A stretch of 64,000 bases of DNA from Stercorarius parasiticus. Taxonomy: Eukaryota > Chordata > Aves > Charadriiformes > Stercorariidae. A model generated the notes under the pieces. The model was not told where the DNA came from and ran no database searches. It was given only the letters and a program-made list of their open reading frames with translations. Positions 1 through 11,200 of this stretch are shown one piece after another (position 1 is the first letter of the stretch; each line of letters starts with the position of its first letter). A program made the position numbers and the translations under genes. The stretch covers positions 442,191-506,190 of the forward strand of contig VWZL01000445.1 of the NCBI GenBank assembly GCA_013396915.1. The letters are read 5' to 3'.

Positions 1-128
1 CTGGATGTGTGCTTGGGATTGCCATGACCCAGGTGCAGAACCTCGCACTTGGCCTTGTTGAGCTTTATGGGGTTGGCACAGGCCCACCTCTCCAGCCTGC
101 CCCGGTCCCTCTGGATGGCATGCCTTCC
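1..128. repeat. Fragment of a dispersed avian retroelement
   Basis: The first 128 bases read like a phrase that recurs in many bird genomes, with runs such as CCTCGCACTTGGCCTTGTTG and GTCCCTCTGGATGGCATGCC. It stops abruptly where AT-rich intron sequence begins. It is cut by the window edge, so family, full length and orientation cannot be set. I recognise the phrase from general memory of avian repeats and not from a search. It lies inside a RAD18 intron. Confidence 0.5.
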
Positions 129-2123
129 ATAGACGATACAGTCATATGTACCTGAAAGCAAATCTGTAGTTCCCGTCTAACAGAAGGGTAGTTTGGCAAT
201 ACAGAAAGTGACATTAAAAAGAATTAATAGTGCTCTCAGATGAATAACATCTAAAACCAATATGTACTCCTTCACGCTGCCTATGTCAGAAGAATTCAAC
301 GTTCCTGGAATAGCTAGGGAAAACACCTTAACTACAGGAAACTGCCATAGAAAATTCAAGTCCTACTACAATTTTTGTCATCTAAAATTAGCAGAACAGT
401 TTCCTTTTGCACAAATTAGCTCAGTCTTCTCTACACCTCCTGGTGAAATACACTAGCCAACAAAGGTACTGCAATCCATCTACTGCCTTGCTCATCTTAT
501 TCAACTTCAATTATTTATTAGTTACAGAAGAACAGCATTTAGTTAGATGCTTTTCTTCCTGCAGCAAAATACAGGTTCAGCTGCACTGCTCTGAATTACA
601 GAGAAGTTAACAACTTTTCGTTGTGAAAGCAAGAGACTTATTTGAAAACTGTATTCAGCACTTTCAACTTACTACGTTGAAAGTAAATTTTAAAGTTAAA
701 AAAAAAGCTTTCTATGTATTATAATTCATCAGCAGCATGACCCAGAAGAGCAATGGCAGCTTTGCGAGCAGACAGCTACAGGAAAACAGTTCACAACAGT
801 TTTGAATCATAATGTTGGTGTGGGGTTTTTTCCCATCCTTGAGAAATGCAATGTTCTTTGTGAACATACACTTACCTGTTGTAATTACTCCTGTGCAGGT
901 TTGGGAGACTAAATTATCAGTTCCGCTGAAATACTGCTCAACTGTTAACATAGCATGCCATGTGCGCCTAATTTGGGAATAAAAAGAGCTAAAATTCCTC
1001 AGAGAAGAACTAGAGATGTGTTGTTACTGAAACCCGAACAACACTGCCATAAAATAAATACATTGCCAAAAAGCCAGCGCTTAACAGACAATAGCCGGTC
1101 CCTAAGGAGAAGTATCTTGCATGATACTTTCTTAAAATCAAGCAGTCTAGATAAAATAAGCAAAGTTTAAAATTCTGTTAGGGACACGGGCTTGAGACCA
1201 AAGAAAGATCTGGCTTTTGTTTTAATTCATTAAGAACAGAGAAAACACTAAAAACATCCCCAATAAAAATTAAAATGTAACATCAGATTTCAATATTAAT
1301 TTACTATTTATTCATCTTCAAAGTCCTTTAGCTTTTAGATTGCATTCTAAGCATGACTGGGCAAAATAAGAGCTTTAACATAAAATTATTCTGTAATTGA
1401 AGGCTCAGAGGGACTGGAAACACAAGCTTGCAGTAAAACCGCATGCAGAAAACGTCCCTCACAGTTCTTAAATCTGATCAGTTAAAAACAATAATGGCCT
1501 AAATTTATGCTAGTAAGTAAAATAAACGGAAATTACACTTCTGATGTGAATGTGGCAACCGTGACGAATTCTAGGGTGGAGGCAGAACGTCAAAGGCATG
1601 CATTAATCTTATGGAAATTGAGATCTTAAAGAAACAACCTTGACTGTGGCAATTTGAAAAGAACCACAGCGAGCAGAGTAAGGTGCAATTTTTATTTTTT
1701 AACTTGACAGCCAGTGAAGAAATTGTCTTTTGGCTCATCTGGATTGGGGGAAGCAATTCATTCACCAAGTGAAAAATGGGAATAAGTGTTATCTGAATAG
1801 AATTTTAATGCTAGTGAGCAGAAATGTGACGAGAATAATGTACAGACTAAGTTTTACTCCCTGTGTTGAATTCTTTAAAACATTGTCCAGTGTTTTCTTG
1901 CCACTAAAAGCCAACAAGTAATTCTGCTGGTAATCCACTTAGTTTCTTGAGAGGGGAACATCACCATTATCATATTTATACAGTGATTTTAGAGGGATCT
2001 ATACAGCAGGTAACCAAGAAGCAAACAATCCACTGTATTATAACCCATCAACTAGTAGTTCTTATTTCAGCAGTGCAGAAAAATGGCTACGTGCATATAG
2101 AAGTTCTTAAAGTTGTTTCTTAC
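129..2123 (-). other. RAD18: RAD18 intron after the UBZ exon (partial)
   Basis: AT-rich intronic sequence between the UBZ exon and the window edge. I looked on the minus strand for the next expected exon, which encodes the SAP DNA-binding domain, and did not find it, so it probably lies left of the window. The only exon-like signal is a good donor (CAACAG followed by GTAAGT, near 872-877). The open frame in front of it has no acceptor with a pyrimidine tract and does not resemble RAD18. Confidence 0.6.
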
Positions 2124-2223
2124 CTTCTGAGGCTGTCCTTCTTCTCATCTCTGGTCAAGCAGCTATCCAGATGTTTGTTTATATATTGCTCTGGAATAGC
2201 AACCTCGCAAACAGGACAATCCA
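2124..2223 (-). CDS. RAD18: RAD18 exon encoding the UBZ4 zinc finger
   Basis: A 100-nt exon whose acceptor ends in TTTTCAG and whose donor is GTAAGA. It starts with the last two bases of a Val codon and encodes DCPVCEVAIPEQYINKHLDS followed by CLTRDEKKDSLR, plus two bases of the next codon. The C-x2-C...H-x3-C spacing is the UBZ4 ubiquitin-binding zinc knuckle that recruits RAD18 to ubiquitinated chromatin at damage sites. Both Cys pairs and the His are intact. It is nearly identical to the mammalian domain over the core. Confidence 0.95.
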
Positions 2224-5200
2224 CTGAAAAGCAAGGGAGAAGTAATTCACTAGCATGTATATTGCAGCAAAGAGCAAATGTTTTCATCTGAAAAACTAAC
2301 TGTTGATTCAAGAAAATGAAAATCCAGAATTTCACTTTTTTTTTTTAAAACATCTGGCATGTCTATCCATAGTCATTTTCCGTTCCTATTTTCATTCCAG
2401 AACACTTATTTCCCTCTCTATGTAATACCAGAATGGCTCTCATCTTCCCCACATCAGATGGAATGAGATCTCTTAATAAAAACCTGGAATAACATACATA
2501 CTACACAGACACCTAGGGGCTAATATAAACATAAGCATATTTCCGTGCTAATGGCTTTCACTTTTGCAGTATTTCACTGCTAAATAAAGGAAGCTGCTTC
2601 ATTTTGGTAAAACAGTGTAGCACAAACTTTATTCCTATGAACATAATGTTCCCAGTCTAGGGCTCTCAAGAGGCCTGTGAATGCACGCGCTAACCCCGCC
2701 ATGCAGGGATCCTACGCCCCAGCCATGACTATACTCATCGCTTAGTACAGATAACCAGATTGTGTGACGTGGGCTCAGAGGCTCACAGACGCCCCATAGC
2801 ATAGTCCCACCTAACTCAGAATTCTTCCTGCATCGTATTTGCAAGAAGCACCTATAAACATTACCTGTAGAGACAGTCAAAAAACACAGACTGAAAATAT
2901 TTGTCTTTAGCAATCACATTATGTCAAAAACTAAAGGCTAACTTTAAAGGAACAGTATGAGAAAGCGATTCTTTAACTGACATGCTCTGTGTTAGTATGA
3001 AGGAAGTCCATTTTGATTTAAAAGACAAAACAAAAAAGAACTTACGAAGAACTCTGTGAAATGTTGTGGGAATTGAGGGAGTTATCTGGTAACGCTGCTT
3101 TGCAGTTCCTGACTCCCATGACATCATATTCCAGTCAAAGGTTAAAAAAAAAAAAGTTGGGACCCTAACATAACACAATAGTTCTGAGCAGTCTATTATT
3201 GTATTTGAATTTAACATTTCAATTCTTAACACAGGAACAAATAATACTCACTAAACCCACTTCAGCACTGCCTCATTTCAAGTCTTTCTTTTACACTGTT
3301 TGACCAACTACTTTGCATTTGTGGAAATAATTTCAATGTGATGCATGCCTGAGGATTTAAAAAGGTCATAAAATGGTAAGCAAGTGAAAATTTCAATTGC
3401 TCAAGAATAAATGAGTGCTAGAATTTCATGAGTTTTAAATCACTAACGTGAGCAATAAAACTGACGCATAGAACTAGGAAATGTAACTTCTGGCTAAGTT
3501 GATGCCATTTTCCTGTGGCAACTTTTCTGGCTGTATTACATCTTTAAGCAGTATTTACCCAGCTAATGAACAAATATGAACTTCAGAGTTCCAGCTGAAT
3601 AAATTGTTAATCAAAAGAACAGATAAATATGAACTAGTAAGAATCAGTGTTGGACTGATTCTACAGTGTTGTACTGTCTTTCATTTTAATTTTGGCTTTT
3701 AATTGGGTCAATAGGATGGCTGCTACCATGTCAAAACTAAGAGGATTCTGTCACTTTATTGTAGTTGATTAGTATAAATGGGCATTTTCATGCTTCAAAA
3801 TAAATTAATTATAGCACTGTAGAGTTACAGAGGAATAAAGCAGATTACTTTCTTCTAGAGAGTGTATGAATAGGAATATTAACAAAACTGAAACCATGAT
3901 CATTTTGATTGTGGGTGCATCCCTCAAATAACAAACGCGTTATAAAATACCTCACTTCTGCTTAGTTAAGGATATGAGAGCAGAATGAATGTCGATGTTG
4001 TCTATGTAGTCATTAAGGGGAAGGAGAAGAGGGAATTATTTCATTTTTTACTGAGTAAGCCCGTTGTGCAACTATTGTTTTTCAGAGTTGTTACTCAAAG
4101 CAAAGGAATCTGTAAGTGCTGAACTCCATTTAATTACTTGGCACTAGCCCAGGCTTCCTCATCAGGCATACGCTTGTAGCAGAGCTGTCCCACCAAAGCA
4201 GTATCTGAATGAAGCATTGCCCAGTTCAGCAGGAAGCAGCTGAACGTGCCAACACCGATCAGAACCATGCAGAGAAATGAGAGGAGTGCCACGTACTGAA
4301 GTGACTCTAATGCATACAGCCAACCACAGCCACGGACTTGGGGAAGAGAACAGGACAAAACCAAAAATTAAGCATCTCACCTTTCTTGACTCCTTTTACC
4401 GCAGACGTAGAAGGCTTTTCATGACTTTTGGTGCACTCGGGACTCTCTTGTGACCCCACTTCACTCTCTTTACCATCAACCTCTGCAGAACTGCTGTAAA
4501 GGTTATGGTGTTCCTCAGTTTTGAAAATCTTCCGATCTGTTCCTGCCAGGCCGTCTGCCTTTGTTGAGGTGCAAACTTTTTCCTTTTTCAAGAATCTGTC
4601 AATCATTGGCACCTCTTCTTTTAAAACTGAACAAGCAACAGGACTCCTACTGTGGCTTTTGCCAGCTGAGCGCCTGCTACAGGCCAATGGAGATGAAATC
4701 AGTGGAGTATCCGAGACCAACTGGAAGAGCTGTTGTCTAGAAGCATCCAGAAGACAACATGCGGTTAGATACATTGGACAGCATTAGCTTGTTCTTTGAA
4801 AAGAAACCAGAATGAAAACAGACGGAGCTTTTTCTCCATTCCATCCTCCCTCTCCCCCTCGCTCGCACGCAGCGCTTGGGGAGCCCACACCACCCAGGAG
4901 CAGGAGCACGACCCCTGAGCCTCACCATGCTCTACAGAATCTTCCTGATCTTCAAACAAAATAAATTACATTTTCCAAGTGTAATAAAACGCCTCCCAGA
5001 ACATCAGACAGAACAGAGTAAAGAACAAAAGGTTTTCCCCCTTACTTGAAGATGGTAGGGGACCATTTTCAAGCCAGAGTACTTCAAGCACTGTGTCATA
5101 GAGCTGTGACAGAGGCTCCCAAAAGCAAAGAGCTTCACAGAAAGCACTGCCATGTTCCTCCTGTCCCTCCTCACTGTGGGTCTCCTCAGCACAGCTGCTC

Positions 5201-8200
5201 ACTGCCACCCAGCTGAAGAGAACCCCACCAGGAGATAACTGCATGCTCGACAGCTCTTGAGATTTAGTATCAGGTAACCTGAACTATTTCAGTCACCTTT
5301 CATCAATGATCAGCCAAAGAGCACAAACCCTCCATTCTTTTCTCATCTAAATTAAGGGGAAAACATAACCACCCTCAACAACAGCCCCTTTCAGTCTCCA
5401 CCGGAACACTTACCCCACCCGTACTCCCTACCATCCGCAGCGACAGCAAACGTTAAGACGCAAGTTAAACGGAAGTCTCCCTTCAAAGAAATAAACTTGC
5501 ATTTTATCGGTAGCAACACAGTAGTAGCAGAAGGCTCATTCTCCTGTCTGTCTCATTAGTACTTTTAGCTTTGAGCTCATATGAAGAATATATTATAAAG
5601 TCACAGTTGTTCTACTCAGGCAATGGCTTAAGATCTTAGAGACATGTTTTATTCCTACCCTCACCCCAGGGGTTTCTGCAGAACCCTGTTTATTTTACCC
5701 TGTATTTTATACAGATCAATTTAAGATAAATTAAGCCAGAGGCTGCATTCTTGGCAGGGAGACCGCATAGCGACGCAGCAGCTACCCTGCCCGCATACCT
5801 CGTGGTTCGCTTTCACGCCTGTGTCACCGCAGGTGGAGGGAAGGCTTTCCCAGCTAACATCAACGATAGACAATACATGTCCCACTCTCACCCACTGCTA
5901 CTTTGACAAGAATCCTCCACATCCTGCGGGTCACAACAAAACTAGTAACATCCACCCAAAACCAGCCAGCAGAAGTACACATGCAGTCATTAGCTTATTC
6001 GCCTTTAATTCACTGCTCCATCATCCCTGGGCAGCCTGCACACCCTACCCTTGTCGGGCTCTCCAAGAGTGCCAAGCCTGTCCGAGGACTCACTACTATT
6101 CTCACAACCACCACCTGCTGCATCATCAGGAGTCCTACCCCAAAAAAAAAAAAAAAAAAATCAATTGCAGAAAAAAAAATTACCATCTACAAGCTCTGAA
6201 AAACTAGGACTGCTTACAAAAAATGGAAAATCTTACAGGGAAAGGAGCATCTCCCTAACAACAACTGGAGGAGATGGGTTCACCTCTTAGAGATACTCTG
6301 TCCCCACTTGCTAAATGGGGTAAGGAGGACCTTCCCTTCACTTCTCTTTAGAGCAGGATAACACAAGAGGGAGGGATGGGAATAGGGATAGCTTTTGAGG
6401 ATGCTAAGGAGCCTCAGAGCCCCTGCACCAAAAGGCATGGTATACCTCATGTGCCTCCACCTCCCCAATCCATGCTGTGCTGAAGATTGTTCAGCATTGG
6501 GTGACTACTCGGAAAACTCTGCAGTCTTTTAAAATAAAGATTTCTCATGTCTGAGAAGAACAACTAATTGAGAACTGTCTATATGCATCAACTTGTTTTT
6601 CAAAGACATGTAAGACATGAGGTGACCCCACAATGATACTCGTTTAAGTTAGGTTCCTAGTGAACAAGCGGAACACCCAGCTCAGCGCACCGAACACTGC
6701 AGTAGTTATATTCAGGCTGGATCCAGAAGCCCGATGTGGAGTTTGAGTTTCCTGGATTATTGGATGCAATGACCACATCCGTCAGTGGCAATTCACATCT
6801 GTCCTGTCCCAAGACACTAACTTTCTGCTGTGCAAACAAGTGCAATTAAGTGTGGCAGCAAAACTATGTTTGTCTGTCTGCTTATGCCTAGATATGGACT
6901 GGAAGTTTTGGAGGTTAATTCCCCGGCTGACACAGACACAGAGTGGTCGAGCTACTGTTGGCGCAGGCTCAACTGGACGGGGAGATCAGGAGCGAGTTAC
7001 TGGGAACATAAACTGAGTGCCTTCAGGCAGCCCTGCTCCTGCTCCACAGCTGCTGGTTCTGAGAGGTGCGTTTCATCCAGAAGCATCAGAAGGGTCTGAC
7101 AGTGTGATCTACTCAGCATGGCCATTAGCAGCAATAATCGGCAGACAAAGCATCACATTTTACTGCAGATAAATGCACAGAATTCTTCAACTTAAAGGTA
7201 ACAAACTATAGCCTCAGACAACTTGTCATATCTCAGACGGTCATTTCTACAATCAGGTTCAAAAGCAAACAAATTAGTTGCCTTTTATTCTTAATACACT
7301 TAGGCAAAGTTTAATCCTCAAAAAGATGCAGCTGGGTGTTCAACTAAAGATGTACTTTTTTAAAAATTTTTTCCCCCCTTTTTGAACAAGGAATTGATCT
7401 TTTGGTTATGTAAAAAAAAAGTCTGTTTCTTCAGGCTCCCCAGGTTTTCATACAGGCAGCCTTCCACTGAAGTAGCTAATCAAAGTCAACGCACAATTCT
7501 TTTGGCTGTTAAGCAACCAATTTTACACAGAAGTCCAGCGTCCTATGATGCAGCAAGATAAAATCTGCATGGCTCAGAAAACATAAAGCAGATCCATAAA
7601 TGCAATCATCTGGCATCATATCACAGTTTAGTTTTCCCATAAAATAAAGAACAATACACCCCCAAAAGGCAAAAATATCTGAACAATTAGGCAGTTGGCT
7701 ATATTCGTTGCCTTCATCTAGAGAACGCAACTGATCTCCCTCATCTTTTCATTGTATTTTCTGTTGCTTTTGAGAGCTCCTCCTCTTGTCAAAGTAACAT
7801 GTTCTACTATTTGTAACCACCAATTATTTTCTACAACATGTATTTACTAGCTAAAATGGATTTCCCAGTGTGTTCATATGAGCTGACAACACTCCTAAAA
7901 GTAAAACTTCCCATCAGTTTATCTTTTCGGCAGCGTATCTTTTGCTCAACATTTCTTTCTCAGGAAGTATGACGACAGTACAGCTTATAGTACCTCAAAT
8001 TCCCTGAAGCAGAGACTTCGGCAGTCTGATTTGTCCCTCCAAACACAGGGACTGGACCCGAGCTGGACTGCAGACCCCAGGTGAGGGGCAGCTGAGCAAT
8101 TCCGATGCTGGCCAAAGGGAGAGCTGGCAGGAGGGGTGCAGCTCTGCAGCCAGCAGAAGCAGGCGGCAGCCACGCAGCAGAAGGCTCAGAGCGCAAAGCT

Positions 8201-11200
8201 CGGCATTTTTGCAGTGAGTCCTGTACAAAAGGACAGGCTTCTGAACTCGGGAGAGCTGCTCCAGAGCTGACAAGACAGACTACCCAAACAGAAGACTATT
8301 TCACTTCAAATGCAACTTGTTAATACTTGCATGAAGGCAGCCAGAATAGAGAAATCAGCTGAACAGAAATTCCAGATTCTACAATAACAGCTGTGTCAAT
8401 AAAATATGGTCTGATATAAAACAAAGAGAGAGAAAAACCAGAAAAACAATACAAAACCCAAAACCTATACTAACAATAAGCTGATAATAAAGGTTGCTTT
8501 AATTACACCATTGCTCTACAAATAATCATACAAAGTTTTTCCTTGTATTAAAGGATTAAGACTTACGAATAGACTTTCTGAAGGGAACTGATATTGGCAC
8601 AGAATCAATGGAAAGAACAGGAGCGCAAGAATATTAAAACTTGTTTCCAGAACACACATTAAATCTCTGTCTGCCTTTTTTTTTTTTTGGTGGGAAAATA
8701 CAGAAAATGCTAGTACTAAATTCAAAAGAGGAGCGAAAAGTCCCAGACTGGCTTTCCCCAGAATGCGGCATTTTGGGCCCACTGAGCGGCTTCACTGGCT
8801 GCGTGATGACATCTAGTGGCCCTGATGGACCCGCGCCCCACCAAGCGGCACCCCACACCCCAGCACCCCAGGGAGGGAAGAGCCAGAGCATCGCCAGCAC
8901 TCCTCACACAGCCCTGGGCTCTCCCACAGTACCTTTATCAACTGCCACTCCCCTCCCTCAACACCACACAGAGCCAATTACTCCAATTTCTCCTTATTCA
9001 CAGGAATTCTGATAGTTGTGACTGGAGTGACCCGGACAAGCAGGACTGCCCTGGAAGATTCACCTGGCATCCAGAACCAAGAGAAAGCGAGAAGTTGATG
9101 GAGAAGTCCACCCCCGACCATCACCAGACTGTCCAGCTCACCTAGAACCTGATTCTACTGGTAAACATCAAGACAACACAATTTTCAAAAAGCTCTGTGT
9201 TTTGCAAGCAGTTTTCAACATTATCTATTACACTGTTAAGAATTTAACAGAGAGTACTATCAGTTCTGAAAGGTTTTAGCAGATACAATTTTATCTTCCT
9301 GGCACAAAAGCAGTAAACGCATCACAGCTGACAAACCTGTTTAAGAGCAGAAGCAGCACCTTTAAAAGCTGAAAGATGAATCAACGAGATGTTAGTGAGT
9401 CCCAACAGGCACTGTTACATCCACTACCCAAATCCTCCTCCGAGACCCAGCCTCTTTACCCAGGCCTGGGGTAGAACAGGGAGTTACCCTTTCATACACT
9501 GCGTACAGCATACTCTCTCTGCCAGGCATGCTTTATTAACAGTATAAACATCTCGCAAAATTTTTTGTTCTTCAGATCTGCAAGACCCACCAAAAAAATT
9601 TCAGTGCCCTCCATCAAGATCCTGGTTCCCATTTTATGGTCTGTTTACTTCTCCCTTGCCAAAGCAGCTATGAAGCAGAGAAAGTAGGTGGGAATCAGTG
9701 CTTCCACATAAATAAAGTCCAGGGAGGAGATGGGGTTGTGAATCTTCCCAGGAGCAGCTCACACAGGACAGTCCTAACTGTACTAAAAGACTATTTCTCT
9801 CCTTGAAATTCCTTCTGCAGTCCTCCTGGAAGTTTAGTCAGTGTATTAGAAATGACAGTACCTGCTCTCTCAAGCACTCGGAGTAGACGTGTTTATTCCT
9901 CTGACTCACTAGCTATCAAGTAACTCTGATTAGGAAGCTAAGATATAAACCTGAAAGTTAAAACATATTTTTCTTCCCTATGTATGAAAAAAGACACGGA
10001 TAATTTTCAGCAAGGATTAGTTTTCTACTTATGCAAGTATAATTTTAATTTCTATTGCTAAATTTTCTAACTACGTACGTGATGCAGAAACTAACAATTT
10101 CCATCAAAAGAATCTCTTTATTAGAGGACAAAGAAATTAATTTCAAAACACTAAAACTTTACACCTGTTGTTTTTGAAGACACTGGCCTCATTGCAACTG
10201 ATAAAAAATATTGTTCATAAAGGAAAGATGGCACAAAGAGCGCTCCCTGTCCTGCTCTCCTGACCTGCCCTGAGTGATGAATGCTGCCTGCAAAGCATGG
10301 CAGGAGCAGCGGAGAGAACGCTGAGCAAAGGCTGCTCTCACCCTGCCAGGAGCCTCCTGCAGCTCTGCAGCCTTGGGGCTCCTGAGCACAAGGGCAGGGA
10401 CACGTGAATTCAGACCTGCTAAAGCCTATTCAAACCACTCCTCTACCCTTCCACGCAGAATATAACATTAAGGGACCACCACAAACAGCACATCATCTTC
10501 ATTTTTCCTGGGAAACGTCAGAGTCCACCACTTCTACTGGGAGGAAGCAGGATTCCCATGACAGCACTCACTGAGTACTGATGATTATGAAGGCTCTAAT
10601 TCCGCAAACACTTGTGCCCAGGCTAAATGCTGAGCTAAATGGGATCGTCACTCAGGTCTATTTAGAATGATTTCCATTCCGTGCACACACTGACCTTGGA
10701 GCACAGCTTTTACTTTGCTAAGTACCACCAACATTAACATTTTATTTCCCTACAGGCCTGACTTAAGAAATGTGTTTGCATTTTGTGAAATACTGAAAAG
10801 ATTTAAGGCCTAATTTTCATAAGCGCTAAACTACCTGAGGCTCAAAGTCAGGGCAGGATGGACTTGAAGAGCTCAGCATGTTTCAAAAATCAACCCCTGG
10901 ACTTTGAATTTGGTTTGGGAAGGGCCAAAAGGAAACTTGGGGAAGGAGGGGGGAGACAGAAGGTTTGTCCCATATCAACATCGCCAGGGCAGAAACCAAC
11001 AATGCTCTTGTGAGCTTTCAAGGCCAGGTTGGAGGGGGCTTTGAGCAACCTGGTCTAGGGGGAAGTGTCCCTGCCCAGGGCAGGGGTTGTGGAACTAGAT
11101 GATCTTTAAGGTCCCTTCCAACCTAAACCGTTCTATGATTCTATGATTTACCAATACTCGTATCACATAAGACACTCCAGGCGAGTAGCGTTCCCCTTGA

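Larger units (their letters stand above)
2224..4380 (-). other. RAD18: RAD18 intron between the long linker exon and the UBZ exon
   Basis: A 2.16-kb AT-rich intron. Two unannotated exon candidates sit in it: a 63-nt in-frame cassette (3046-3108) and an alternative terminal exon (4134-4336) that starts 44 nt after the upstream donor. Both are listed separately. A short poly(A) run lies near 3147-3157. Nothing else is recognised. Confidence 0.7.

Noticed and set aside
712..951. Minus-strand frame ending at a good splice donor (CAACAG/GTAAGT) left of the UBZ exon
   Set aside because: The acceptor has no pyrimidine tract, and the peptide does not match the SAP or RAD6-binding segments expected next in RAD18.
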